41,665 bases of DNA from Alphaproteobacteria bacterium (GCA_028817795.1 JAPPOU010000151.1:1-41665), one strand, 5' to 3'. Shown: positions 32,911 through 41,592, counted from the first letter of the stretch. Program-made: numbers and translations. The notes: generated by a model from the sequence alone, not told the origin.

Positions 32911-34731
32911 ATGAACCCCGTATCTAAATGCATTCCGCGCACGCCGGAAAAGGCGTTGTCTTTCGTATTCTATGTCCTGCGGCATTGCCCGCGGAAAATG
33001 AAGCTGGAGGCAGTGGCCGGCGCGGTATTTGAGGTGACGGCCGTATCTTGCGATGTTCTTGTCACATGGTCGTTAGGGCGGATTGTGGGTGTGATTACTG
33101 AAGCGCCGCCGGACATGTTTTGGCCTGCCATTTGGAACGAAATTTTAATTCTTGCGGGTATCTGGACATTGCGCAACGTTGCGTATCGCATGCGTGAATG
33201 GATGGATCGCCGTTATGTGCCTGTGCTCATGAACACGACGCGTGCGTTGTTGTTTAATCGCTTGATCCAGCAGAGCCAGGCCTTTCTGCACAGCAATTTT
33301 GCAGGTGTTTTGGCAAACCATGTGCGGCGTGCGGGTGATGTGATTGGCACGTTGCGTGACAGGTTGATGCGCGATGTTTTGCCCTTAACGGTGCGCTTTG
33401 CCGTGGGTGGCGCATTGTTGTGGAGCATTTCGCCGTTATTGACGTTGTTTGTTTTAAGCTCGCTGGCGCTGGGCGTTCTCTGCGCTGGCAAGACAGCGCC
33501 AAAATGGACGCATTTATCGGCGCGGCAGGCGGAAAGCGCATCGCGCCTCACAGGCTATATTGTGGATAGCACGACAAACCTTTCGGCAGTGCTGCAGAAC
33601 ACGGGCTGGCGGGAAGAGCAGCGCCGCATGACACGCGCGCAGGATGATCTGACGAAATCCTTTGTTGCGCTGAAATGGTTTGGCAGCATGTTTTGGGGGG
33701 TATTCGATACGCTGATGACCTTCTTTTTCTGCGGGTTTATGGCGCTGGTTGCTTATGGCTGGAAAACGGGCGACGTGACGACAGCGCAGCTTGCCATGGC
33801 TGTGGGACTTGTTACGAACCTGTTTGGCGCGGTTGCAGGCACCGTTTATATGTTGAGCGCAAAGTTTGACGACATTGGGATATTGAAAGATTCCTTGCAG
33901 AAAATATCTACACCTTTGAGCATTCTGGATAAAAAAGGCGCAAAGCCTTTGGATATAACGGGTGGCGTCGTTGAGTTTCGGGATGTCGATTTCACCTATG
34001 ATAACGACCTGCATTTATTCAAAGGGCTAAACCTGACAATTCCGGCAGGACAGAAAGTTGGCCTTGTCGGCGTGTCTGGCGCAGGTAAGACAACACTGTG
34101 CCAGCTATTGCTGCGCGCTTATGACGTGACGGGCGGCGGTATTTATATTGATGGACAAAACATTGCAGACATCACGCAAGATAGCCTGCACGATAATATT
34201 GCTGTTATCCCGCAAGAACCGATGCTGTTCCATAGGACACTTGCGGAAAATATCCGTTATGGCCGGTTTACAGCGACGGATGAAGAGGTTGTTCAGGCTG
34301 CCCGCGCTGCAGAGGCCGATATGTTTATTGAAACGCTGGCTTTAAAATATGAAACGTTGGTTGGAGAACGCGGTGTGAAGCTTTCCGGCGGTCAGCGCCA
34401 ACGCGTAGCCATTGCGCGCGCGATTTTAAAAGACGCGCCTGTTCTGGTGCTGGATGAAGCAACGTCTGCATTGGATAGCGAAACCGAAAGGTCTATTCAA
34501 ACAGCCATGATGGAAGCGATGAAGGGGCGCACGACGATTGTGATTGCGCACCGTCTTTCAACATTAAGCAATATGGACCGGATTCTTGTGATGGAAGAGG
34601 GGCGCGTGATCGAGGATGGCACGTTCAATGACCTTCTTGCGGCCAAAGGCACCTTTGCGCGGCTCTGGGATATGCAGGCGGGTGGGTTTTTGCCTGATGC
34701 TATTACGTCTGAGGCCAAGGCGGCAGGGTAA
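32911..34731 (+). CDS. ABC exporter, fused permease and ATPase
   Basis: The product (606 residues from ATG 32911, which has AAAAAGG upstream; ATG 32884 is also open) is a half-transporter of the MsbA/type IV ABC exporter class. The N-terminal 330 residues form about six membrane helices, with the first well back from the start. The nucleotide-binding domain (about 355-590) has Walker A GVSGAGKTT, Q-loop IPQEPMLF, signature LSGGQRQRVAIARA, Walker B PVLVLDEATSALDSE and H-loop IAHRLSTL. All catalytic residues are present. The substrate cannot be told: lipid, peptide or drug. It probably acts as a homodimer in the inner membrane. Confidence 0.93.
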   Translation: MNPVSKCIPRTPEKALSFVFYVLRHCPRKMKLEAVAGAVFEVTAVSCDVLVTWSLGRIVGVITEAPPDMFWPAIWNEILILAGIWTLRNVAYRMREWMDRRYVPVLMNTTRALLFNRLIQQSQAFLHSNFAGVLANHVRRAGDVIGTLRDRLMRDVLPLTVRFAVGGALLWSISPLLTLFVLSSLALGVLCAGKTAPKWTHLSARQAESASRLTGYIVDSTTNLSAVLQNTGWREEQRRMTRAQDDLTKSFVALKWFGSMFWGVFDTLMTFFFCGFMALVAYGWKTGDVTTAQLAMAVGLVTNLFGAVAGTVYMLSAKFDDIGILKDSLQKISTPLSILDKKGAKPLDITGGVVEFRDVDFTYDNDLHLFKGLNLTIPAGQKVGLVGVSGAGKTTLCQLLLRAYDVTGGGIYIDGQNIADITQDSLHDNIAVIPQEPMLFHRTLAENIRYGRFTATDEEVVQAARAAEADMFIETLALKYETLVGERGVKLSGGQRQRVAIARAILKDAPVLVLDEATSALDSETERSIQTAMMEAMKGRTTIVIAHRLSTLSNMDRILVMEEGRVIEDGTFNDLLAAKGTFARLWDMQAGGFLPDAITSEAKAAG

Positions 34732-34748
34732 TTGTTATTGTCTATGCC

Positions 34749-35501
34749 TTATCTGGGGTACAGAACGTGATAGTACGTATAGTAGTTTCCCTTGCTCCCG
34801 CATTCTGTGGTGAGTGAGCGGTAGCACCCAAACATATGCCCGTCCAAAGAATTGAGCGCGACGGAAATTCCGTAGTGGTCGCCGCCGAATACGCCCTGAA
34901 ATTTAGCATCCCATGAACACCCGGAATCAAGAGGAGGTTCGCCGCCTGTTTCGGGAATGCCTTCAAGTTGCCGGTTAATAGCAAGGCAGACATCTTTGGG
35001 GATATAGTGAAGCATGGCAATCATATCTTCGTTATCCAGCCCGTCTATCCAGCAGTCTGTATCATCTGCGCCAACGTCTTCAACGCAGGTATCCATCGGG
35101 AAATGCCACTGTCCATAGCCGGTTTCGCCGCTTTGGCTTGAATCCAGCCAGGCGGCAGGAGGGGCGCTATATGTGATTCCGCCGCCATCGGGGTGAAACA
35201 GCTGTTCTTGCGTGGTTGCAACGGGTGTGTGGTCATATCCGGTCAGCAGGGCGTGTTCGAAACTGACATCGGTTACAGGTGTGCCCAAAATAACCATGCG
35301 CGAAACGGCATGCTTCATTTGTGCACCGACCTGTGTGATTTGCGCGGCGGTGAGTACGGCTTGCTCGCTAGAAATTGTGCCGGACCCGCGCCCGGATTGT
35401 GTAACGGCGTAAGTCAAGGCTGCGAAAAGCGCAACGGCAATCAAAATCAAGAACAGCGCGTTACCGGCTGTAGCATGTTTTTTCTTGGGGCTAGCAAGCA
35501 T
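34749..35501 (-). CDS. Pseudopilin-like single-pass membrane protein
   Basis: I recognise only the general form. The 250-residue product starts MLASPKKKHATAGNAL, then a 20-residue hydrophobic helix (about 14-34, GNALFLILIAVALFAALTYAV) and QSGRG, followed by a soluble domain with many Cys (DTCVEDVGADDTDCW, DSGCSWDAKFQGVFGGDHYG, MFGCYRS). A short basic leader before a hydrophobic helix is typical of pilin- or pseudopilin-type proteins and TadE-like proteins, but the canonical Glu5 after a Gly is not present. The helix and GNALFLILIAVALFAAL-type motif recall a family seen in Micavibrio-like genomes. Function unknown. Confidence 0.6.
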   Translation of the reverse strand: MLASPKKKHATAGNALFLILIAVALFAALTYAVTQSGRGSGTISSEQAVLTAAQITQVGAQMKHAVSRMVILGTPVTDVSFEHALLTGYDHTPVATTQEQLFHPDGGGITYSAPPAAWLDSSQSGETGYGQWHFPMDTCVEDVGADDTDCWIDGLDNEDMIAMLHYIPKDVCLAINRQLEGIPETGGEPPLDSGCSWDAKFQGVFGGDHYGISVALNSLDGHMFGCYRSLTTECGSKGNYYTYYHVLYPR

Positions 35502-35598
35502 GATACTTCGTAAAGGTTAATACATTCGTCTCAGTGTTTCACAATTGCCCAATGCTTTCAATGGCTTTTGTTATGTTTATATGGTGCGGTGATCGTTA

Positions 35599-36210
35599 TT
35601 ATTCATTCTCAATCGTATACTGTGACTGGTTTTCTTTACGTACGGTATAGAGGATCATATTGGCAGACAGGTAGCAGCCGCCCGCCAGCGTCATCCACAC
35701 ATTCCACGCCCACAACCCGGATAAGAAAGCGGCAAACCCTGATATTGTATAAAGCACGGCACAGACCTGCAGGCTGTGGAGTTTGAAAAACAGTTTATCC
35801 TGCGGCCAGAGCCAGCCGAATATTCCAGAAATTGCGCCGACAGTACCGAACAGCGCCAGCGGTATATTGCCTGAAAAACTGCCGGATATTGTGAATAATA
35901 TTCCGCCCATGGTGAACACGACAAAGCTGGCATCCACAGGGTACCGCCAGATGAACAGCGGTTTTAGAAATATAGGCGGTGCTTTCTTTTGCGTTCCGGC
36001 TGTGTGTTTATGGTTGCCGCCTTTCCCCCAGATAAGGATAAAGCTGTGGCCCACAAGGCCGAAAATACCAGCGGTAAGAAGATATTGGTCAGATGTGTTT
36101 GCACCGATATTGAAAAGACCTGCTGCGCCTGCCGTACCCATTAAAAAATCCCCCGTCACGCAAAGGGTGGAGACAAGTTTTAAACGGTTTTCCTTGAGCC
36201 AGTTCATCAT
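35599..36210 (-). CDS. Small polytopic membrane protein of unknown function
   Basis: The product (203 residues from ATG 36210, or 202 from 36207) has about six or seven hydrophobic segments, including LVSTLCVTGDFLMGTAGAAGL, YLLTAGIFGLVGHSFILIW, SFVVFTMGGILFTISG, LALFGTVGAISGIFGWLW, VCAVLYTISGFAAFLSGLW and WMTLAGGCYLSANMILY. No known transporter motif is visible. Upstream codons in the same frame to 36288 are not credible. A TATAAT six bases before the ATG suggests a leaderless mRNA. The low-GC ends and lack of a family assignment make it hypothetical. Confidence 0.7.
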   Translation of the reverse strand: MMNWLKENRLKLVSTLCVTGDFLMGTAGAAGLFNIGANTSDQYLLTAGIFGLVGHSFILIWGKGGNHKHTAGTQKKAPPIFLKPLFIWRYPVDASFVVFTMGGILFTISGSFSGNIPLALFGTVGAISGIFGWLWPQDKLFFKLHSLQVCAVLYTISGFAAFLSGLWAWNVWMTLAGGCYLSANMILYTVRKENQSQYTIENE

Positions 36211-36216
36211 AGATAG

Positions 36217-36222
36217 ATTATA
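36217..36222 (-). promoter_or_regulatory. Putative -10 box, leaderless promoter
   Basis: TATAAT on the minus strand ends six bases before the ATG at 36210, so initiation about seven bases downstream would fall on or next to the start codon. The -35 (GGCAGT at 17-base spacing) is weak. No Shine-Dalgarno sequence precedes the gene, which agrees with a leaderless transcript. Confidence 0.35.
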
Positions 36223-36315
36223 CAAATAGCAGGGCTGTGACTGCCACCGGAATTTTGCTACAATCAAAAAAACGCAGGCAAAAAACACAGGTTTTTCAAT
36301 TAGGGCATATTTTTC

Positions 36316-37533
36316 GTGGATACTTCGCCATTACATCATTTCCCCGAACTTTTGATTTTGCTGGGCGTGGCCGGGCTGACTGTGCCTTTCCTCCACAAGC
36401 TGAAGATATCGCCCATTCTGGGATATTTGTTCTGTGGCATTGTTGTGGGGCCATATGGCCTTGGGCTGTTGAGTGCGGATATGCCGTGGATAGGCGTATT
36501 GACAGTACAGGACACGGAGGCTGTTGCGGTCTTTGCAGAGCTTGGCGTTATTTTTCTGATGTTCATGATCGGTCTGGAGTTATCACTGGGCGAGATATGG
36601 CGCATGCGGCACCACGTGCTGGGGATTGGCAGTCTGCAGCTGGGTTTGACGAGCATTGCGATTTTCGCGATAGCGCGGATGTTCGGAAACGCTGTCGAGA
36701 TTTCAATTTTGCTCGGCGTGTGCTTTTCTCTGTCCTCTACCGCTGTTGTCATGCAATTGCTGGAAGAAAAAGGGAAGATGAAAGACCCGCCGGGGCGGCT
36801 GTGTTTTTCCATTCTTTTGATGCAGGACATGGCGGTTGTGCCATTGCTAACGCTGCTGACGGCCTTTGCGGCCAGAACGGACCAAAGCCTGTGGCTGGTC
36901 TCTGGCAAGGCGTTATTGATGGCTGTTGGCTCTATTGTGGTCATTTATATTGCGGGCATGAAGGTTTTAAAACCCGTGCTGCGCTATGCCGACCCGGCCC
37001 GCAACCGCGAATGGTTGATGTCCTTTGTCATGTTCCTGGTGATCGGGACATCGGCACTGACGTCTTCTCTGGGCTTGTCTGCTGCGCTGGGCGCTTTTTT
37101 GGCGGGGCTGTTACTGACCGAAACGGAATGCCGCGAAGAAGTGCGCGATATTATATCGCCGGTCAAGGGCATATTGATGGGCATGTTTTTTATGTCTGTC
37201 GGCATGATGATAGATGTGCGCGAAGTTTTGCGTGATCCGTTCTGGTTGATCGCCTCTGTATGTGGGATCGGTGCGTTGAAGGCCGCGATTTTGTTCTTGA
37301 GCGCAACGGTTTTCCGCGTGGGCAAACAAACAGCCGTCGAGGCTGCCATTATGCTGGGGCAGGGTGGGGAGTTTGTTTTTGTGATCGTGACAATGGCTCT
37401 GTCTTACAAAATCATCGCGCCTGCGGATGCGCAGTTTTTCATGTTGGTGACGGCGCTGTCACTAACGGTGACGCCGTTTATTGCACCGCTGGCACCCAAG
37501 ATTGCGCAGGTTGTGGGGAGGTCAAAGTATTGA
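36316..37533 (+). CDS. Kef-type monovalent cation:proton antiporter (CPA2), no RCK domain
   Basis: The 405-residue product starts at GTG 36316. It is a CPA2-family antiporter with about 11-13 helices: ILGYLFCGIVVGPYGLG, ELGVIFLMFMIGLELSL, the conserved FSLSSTAVVMQLLEEKG, LLMQDMAVVPLLTL with the ion-binding Asp, ALGAFLAGLLL and MLGQGGEFVFVIV. The membrane domain is complete. KefB and KefC carry a further ~200-residue cytosolic RCK (TrkA-N) domain, which is absent here, so nucleotide or glutathione gating is not expected. It resembles short CPA2 proteins of the YbaL-minus-RCK or GerN-like class. K+ or Na+ exchange cannot be distinguished. Confidence 0.9.
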   Translation: MDTSPLHHFPELLILLGVAGLTVPFLHKLKISPILGYLFCGIVVGPYGLGLLSADMPWIGVLTVQDTEAVAVFAELGVIFLMFMIGLELSLGEIWRMRHHVLGIGSLQLGLTSIAIFAIARMFGNAVEISILLGVCFSLSSTAVVMQLLEEKGKMKDPPGRLCFSILLMQDMAVVPLLTLLTAFAARTDQSLWLVSGKALLMAVGSIVVIYIAGMKVLKPVLRYADPARNREWLMSFVMFLVIGTSALTSSLGLSAALGAFLAGLLLTETECREEVRDIISPVKGILMGMFFMSVGMMIDVREVLRDPFWLIASVCGIGALKAAILFLSATVFRVGKQTAVEAAIMLGQGGEFVFVIVTMALSYKIIAPADAQFFMLVTALSLTVTPFIAPLAPKIAQVVGRSKY

Positions 37534-37570
37534 ATTTAAATATATTTTCGAAGTTTGTATATTGACTCGC

Positions 37571-37599
37571 TTGACTTATGTTGAGAAAGCGGCCATTAT
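37571..37599 (+). promoter_or_regulatory. Putative promoter of cold-shock gene
   Basis: TTGACT (37571-37576) and CATTAT (37594-37599) are 17 bases apart. The start would be near 37606, which leaves a leader of about 190 bases before the csp ATG, typical of cold-inducible csp mRNAs. Confidence 0.55.
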
Positions 37600-37718
37600 C
37601 CGGGCAGAGTTTGACTAACGCTCCATATGAGACAAGAGCTTACAGAAAAATATTTCCCGTTACAGGGCATGTGAACTTAGAACACTCACCTTTTCCGCAA
37701 AGTTCAACATATAGTCAA

Positions 37719-37766
37719 AGCCTTATCAGGCTCGAAACCATGCACCTTGCATGAGGCAGGGTGCAT
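37719..37766 (+). promoter_or_regulatory. Structured 5' leader of csp mRNA
   Basis: Two hairpins lie in the leader: AGCCT-TATC-AGGCT (37719-37732) and ATGCACCTTGC-ATGAG-GCAGGGTGCAT (37740-37766), an 11-bp stem with one G-U pair. The second ends 30 bases before the ATG, just upstream of the AAAAGGAA ribosome site. Such leaders let csp mRNAs respond to temperature in other bacteria. Confidence 0.55.
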
Positions 37767-37796
37767 ATATGAACATGTGCAAAAAAGGAAAAAAGC

Positions 37797-38021
37797 ATGT
37801 CGAAAACAGGTACAGTGAAATGGTTCAACGAACAAAAAGGTTTTGGGTTCATCGCCCCGGATGATGGAGGACAGGATGCTTTTGTTCACATCAGCGCTGT
37901 CAACAAGGCGGGCATGAACACGCTGCGCGAAGGGCAAAAAATTGGCTATGAACTTCAGCGCGATCCCAAGACAGGAAAAGACAGCGCAGCAGAGTTGAAA
38001 GACCTGCAGGACGCTGCATAA
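37797..38021 (+). CDS. Cold-shock domain protein, CspA family
   Basis: This 74-residue single cold-shock domain binds single-stranded RNA or DNA and acts as an RNA chaperone. RNP1 is KGFGFI (in [15 protein letters not shown]) and RNP2 is DAFVHIS; the start [11 protein letters not shown] is standard. AAAAGGAA precedes the ATG. It is followed by a DEAD-box helicase gene, a functional partner for unwinding RNA in the cold. Confidence 0.96.
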   Translation: MSKTGTVKWFNEQKGFGFIAPDDGGQDAFVHISAVNKAGMNTLREGQKIGYELQRDPKTGKDSAAELKDLQDAA

Positions 38022-38043
38022 ATACACTTTTTCTACCCGGTTT

Positions 38044-38097
38044 CAGCCACGTATACGCCTTTTCTCTGCTTTGAGGAGGAAAGGTTGTGCGTGGCTG
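38044..38097 (+). promoter_or_regulatory. Long imperfect hairpin before helicase gene
   Basis: CAGCCACG (38044-38051) pairs with CGTGGCTG (38090-38097), and inside it CCTTTTCTC pairs with GAGGAGGAAAGG-type sequence. The inner arm contains the strong Shine-Dalgarno GAGGAGGA (38073-38080), which would be hidden when folded. There is no U-tract, so it is not a standard terminator. Confidence 0.5.
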
Positions 38098-38155
38098 TGA
38101 CTTGGCTGCGATAAAAATAATAATAAAAGAAAGAATATTGCATGAAAAACTTTGA
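38087..38155 (+). CDS. Possible 22-residue leader peptide overlapping helicase start
   Basis: GTG at 38087 follows GAGGAGGA by about seven bases, ideal ribosome-site spacing. The product would be MRGCDLAAIKIIIKERILHE and two more residues, stopping at 38155, 14 bases inside the helicase gene in another frame. The helicase ATG itself has only a weak AGAAAG site. Four consecutive A/T-rich Ile and Lys codons may slow ribosomes. Whether it is translated is unknown. Confidence 0.35.
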   Translation: MRGCDLAAIKIIIKERILHEKL

Positions 38156-39356
38156 CAGCTTTGATCTTCATCCCGCACTGGTTGATTCCCTGCGCCGCAT
38201 GAACTATGCAGCGCCAACGCCCGTACAGGCGCAGGCCATTCCACCAGCCCTGCAGGGTCGGGACATCATGGGCTCGGCCCAGACAGGAACGGGGAAAACA
38301 GCGGCTTTCGCCATTCCTTTGGTGCAAACGCTCTTAAGCAACTCACGTGGATCGGCGCTTGTGCTGACCCCGACGCGAGAGCTTGGCAAGCAGATCATGG
38401 ACATCATGACGCAACTTTTGGGCAAGGGTACGCCTATTAAAACAGCCTTTCTGATCGGCGGGGAGTCGATGGGCGGGCAATTAAAACAGTTGCGCAACCG
38501 TCCACGCCTGATTGTGGGCACGCCCGGACGCATTAACGATCATCTGGAACGTGGAAACCTGCGCCTGCGGGATACATCTTTCCTTGTGCTTGATGAAGCT
38601 GACAGGATGCTGGATATGGGATTCTCTGTTCAGATTGACCGTATTGTAAAGTGTATCACTTGCTCTCGGCAGACACTCATGTTTTCGGCGACGCTGCCAA
38701 GGAAAATTATCCAGATGTCGGAAAGGTATCTGGATAACCCGGAGCGTATTTCTGTCGGATCGACGACAAGCCCGGTCAAGGACATACAGCAAGAGGTTAT
38801 GAAGGTTAGCCAAGATCAGAAGTATCCTGCTCTTCTTGAACAAATCGGTGCAAGACAAGGTTCGATCATCGTTTTTAGCAAAACAAAGTACGGTACGGAA
38901 AAACTGGCGAAAAAACTGTCCCGCGAAGGACATGCCGTCGAAGCCATACATGGTGATTTGCGCCAGAACCGGCGTGAACGTGTCATCCGGGAATTTCGTG
39001 ACAAAAAGTACAGGATACTGGTCGCAACCGACATCGTTGCACGCGGGCTTGATATACCGCATATCGAGCATGTTATTAACTATGACCTGCCGCAATGCCC
39101 GGAAGATTATATCCACCGTATCGGGCGGACAGCGCGTGCTGGTGCGAAAGGCGCATCGCTCTGCCTGATTGTGCCACAAGATATGGGGAAATGGCGTGCG
39201 ATAGAAGAATTGCTTAACCCTGGGCGCAAGCCATCTTCTTCTGCGGCTGCCCGTGGCGATCGGCGTCCCGGAAAACGTAAAAAGAAGAGCAAAGCGCAAC
39301 GCGGCAAACAACGCTTTCATCGCTCATCTTCTGCGCAGCAAGCCGCCGCAATTTGA
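38142..39356 (+). CDS. DEAD-box RNA helicase, RhlE/CsdA-like
   Basis: The 404-residue protein is a cytosolic ATP-dependent RNA helicase. Motifs in order are the Phe and Q motif region (FDLHPALVDSLRRMNYAAPTPVQ), Walker A AQTGTGKT, TPTRELGKQ, GTPGR, DEAD in LVLDEADRMLDMGF, SAT in MFSATLPRK, IIVFSKTK, ATDIVARGLDIP and HRIGRTARAG. The last 45 residues are a basic Arg/Lys/Ser tail for RNA binding (RGDRRPGKRKKKSKAQRG). The downstream partner position after csp suggests a role in cold-shock RNA unwinding or ribosome assembly. Confidence 0.95.
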   Translation: MKNFDSFDLHPALVDSLRRMNYAAPTPVQAQAIPPALQGRDIMGSAQTGTGKTAAFAIPLVQTLLSNSRGSALVLTPTRELGKQIMDIMTQLLGKGTPIKTAFLIGGESMGGQLKQLRNRPRLIVGTPGRINDHLERGNLRLRDTSFLVLDEADRMLDMGFSVQIDRIVKCITCSRQTLMFSATLPRKIIQMSERYLDNPERISVGSTTSPVKDIQQEVMKVSQDQKYPALLEQIGARQGSIIVFSKTKYGTEKLAKKLSREGHAVEAIHGDLRQNRRERVIREFRDKKYRILVATDIVARGLDIPHIEHVINYDLPQCPEDYIHRIGRTARAGAKGASLCLIVPQDMGKWRAIEELLNPGRKPSSSAAARGDRRPGKRKKKSKAQRGKQRFHRSSSAQQAAAI

Positions 39357-39419
39357 GGTTGGCTATTATAAGCGATTGAAAAATAAACAAATAACTATGA
39401 GCGTTGTGTGGGAAGAAAA

Positions 39420-39495
39420 TGGGGCGATCGACGGGGTTTGAACCCGCGACATCCGCGACCACAACGCGGCGCTCTACCACTGAGCTACGACCGCC
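39420..39495 (-). tRNA. trnH: tRNA-His (anticodon GTG)
   Basis: The minus strand folds into a cloverleaf: acceptor GCGGTCG pairs with CGATCGC, D arm TAGCTCAGTGGTAGAGC, anticodon stem CCGCG/CGCGG with loop TTGTGGT and anticodon GTG, T arm GCGGGTTCAAACCCCGT. An encoded extra G at position -1 (39495) faces C73 (39423), the identity pair of tRNA-His. CCA is encoded (39422-39420). It reads toward the 3' end of the helicase gene. Confidence 0.97.
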
Positions 39496-39523
39496 ATAAC
39501 CGGTAAACCCGGCCAGCCAAGCT

Positions 39524-39552
39524 TCATACCTTGATATATGACGTAACGTCAA
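39524..39552 (-). promoter_or_regulatory. Putative promoter of tRNA-His
   Basis: On the minus strand TTGACG (39552-39547) and GTATGA (39529-39524) are 17 bases apart, and the tRNA starts about 29 bases after the -10. The -35 is close to consensus, the -10 weaker. Confidence 0.5.
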
Positions 39553-39663
39553 GCTTGTACCGTTAATAATAGCACATATGCCTGTTTTTTGTGCAGCTGT
39601 TCGTCTTTTGTGCGGCGTAATCGCGTGCCCCCTGAAATAAGTCATTTTAAATCAAATGCTTAG

Positions 39664-40062
<399 letters not shown>

Positions 40063-40066
40063 GATT

Positions 40067-40087
40067 CCCTCTCCCGGAGGGAGAGGG
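40067..40087. repeat. CCCTCTCCC triloop hairpin between glnB and glnA
   Basis: CCCTCTCCC-GGA-GGGAGAGGG, a perfect 9-bp stem, begins four bases after the glnB stop. It is in the same family as the hairpins at 20368, 20448, 24266 and 24365. In the mRNA it could shift the glnB:glnA ratio by partial termination or by protecting an end. Confidence 0.92.
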
Positions 40088-40125
40088 GGAAGAGATAAAA
40101 ATAGCCAACCAAAAGGAGGACACAC

Positions 40126-41571
40126 ATGGCGAAATCGACTGCAAAAATCAAGGAAGTCAAAAGCGCGGGCTTTGAAGACTTCTTTAAACTTCTAAAAGAC
40201 AACGATATTGAATACGTTTCGTTCCGCTTTACAGACCTGCGCGGCAAAATGCAGCATACGGCGCAGCATATCTCGACGGTTGATGAAGACTTGCTGACAG
40301 ATGGCGTGATGTTCGACGGCTCATCCATTGCGGGTTGGAAGGCGATTAACGAATCCGACATGCTTTTGAAGCCTGATCTTTCCACTGCATGTCTTGACCC
40401 CTTTGCAGCGCAGCCGACGGTGGATGTTTTCTGCGACGTGCTGGAGCCGTCAACAGGCCAGCCTTATGCACGTGACCCGCGTTCCATTGCACGTGCGGCG
40501 GAAGAATACGTGAAATCTCTTGGTCTTGCCGATACGGCCTATTTCGGCCCTGAAGCTGAATTCTTCGTCTTTGACGATGTGCGTATTAACGTGGGTATGA
40601 ACCAGGTCTCTTATGCAATTGATAGCGTGGAGGGGCCCTATAACTCTGGCCGTTCTTACGAGCATGGCAACATGGGCCACCGCCCGGCGATCAAGGGCGG
40701 GTATTTCCCTGTGCAGCCGATTGACAGTTCCAACGATCTGCGTGGCGAAATGGTGTCCGTGCTGGCTGAAATGGGCGTGCCCATGGAAAAGCATCACCAC
40801 GAAGTTGCGCCATCGCAGTGCGAGCTGGGCGTGAAGTTTGCAAACCTTCTGCGCAGCGCGGATAACATGCAGCTTTATAAATACGTCGTTCACAATGTGG
40901 CGCATGCCTATGGCAAGACAGCAACTTTCCTGCCCAAGCCTGTCTATGGCGATAATGGTTCCGGCATGCACGTGCACCAATCGCTGTGGAAAGATGGCAA
41001 GCCTTTGTTTGCAGGGTCCGGTTATTCAGACCTGTCGGATATGGCGCTGTACTATATTGGTGGTATCATAAAGCACGCCAAGGCCCTGAACGCGCTGACC
41101 AACCCCACAACCAACAGCTACAAGCGTTTGGTACCAGGTTATGAAGCGCCTGTTCTGCTGGCTTATTCGGCCCGTAACCGTTCGGCATCCTGCCGGATCC
41201 CGTTTGCGGCCAGCCCTAAGGGCAAGCGTATTGAAATTCGCTTCCCTGACCCGTCGGCCAACCCCTATCTGGCCTTTGCAGCCATGCTGATGGCGGGTAT
41301 CGACGGTATCCAGAAAAAGATTCATCCGGGTGATGCTATGGATAAAAACCTCTATGACTTGCCGTCAGAGGAATTGGCGGAAATTGACACTGTTTCCGGT
41401 AGCTTACGCGAGGCTTTGGATGCGCTGCGTGATGATCATGAGTTCTTGCTGAAGGGGGATGTCTTTACCAAGGACTTCATCGACGGCTATCTGGATCTGC
41501 GTTACGAAGAGGTTGAGGCATTTGAGACGATGCCGCACCCGATCGAATTCGCAATGTATTACTCTGTATAA
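40126..41571 (+). CDS. glnA: Glutamine synthetase type I (GSI-beta)
   Basis: GlnA makes glutamine from glutamate, ammonia and ATP as a dodecamer. The 481-residue product shows [24 protein letters not shown], the ATP/Glu site [36 protein letters not shown] with catalytic residues, [10 protein letters not shown] and [14 protein letters not shown]. Tyr410 in NLYDLP is the adenylylation site of the beta subtype, so activity should be tuned by GlnE and the neighbouring PII. A strong AAAAGGAGGA ribosome site lies before the ATG. About ten N-terminal residues extend beyond the E. coli enzyme. Confidence 0.98.
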   Translation: MAKSTAKIKEVKSAGFEDFFKLLKDNDIEYVSFRFTDLRGKMQHTAQHISTVDEDLLTDGVMFDGSSIAGWKAINESDMLLKPDLSTACLDPFAAQPTVDVFCDVLEPSTGQPYARDPRSIARAAEEYVKSLGLADTAYFGPEAEFFVFDDVRINVGMNQVSYAIDSVEGPYNSGRSYEHGNMGHRPAIKGGYFPVQPIDSSNDLRGEMVSVLAEMGVPMEKHHHEVAPSQCELGVKFANLLRSADNMQLYKYVVHNVAHAYGKTATFLPKPVYGDNGSGMHVHQSLWKDGKPLFAGSGYSDLSDMALYYIGGIIKHAKALNALTNPTTNSYKRLVPGYEAPVLLAYSARNRSASCRIPFAASPKGKRIEIRFPDPSANPYLAFAAMLMAGIDGIQKKIHPGDAMDKNLYDLPSEELAEIDTVSGSLREALDALRDDHEFLLKGDVFTKDFIDGYLDLRYEEVEAFETMPHPIEFAMYYSV

Positions 41572-41592
41572 TGCATGCGTATGTAACCTGAT

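Noticed and set aside
36237..37235. Open frame of 332 codons overlapping the antiporter gene in another frame
   Set aside because: It is a shadow of the antiporter gene; its translation has irregular His/Cys/Arg-rich composition and no motif, whereas the antiporter frame has clear family motifs.
39570..39600. NtrC-like site upstream of glnB (GCAC and GTGC)
   Set aside because: The half-sites are 15 bases apart, whereas NtrC sites have a shorter centre; match is by chance level.
39214..39645. Minus-strand open frame of 143 codons
   Set aside because: It spans the tRNA-His gene and the end of the helicase gene, so it is not a plausible coding region.
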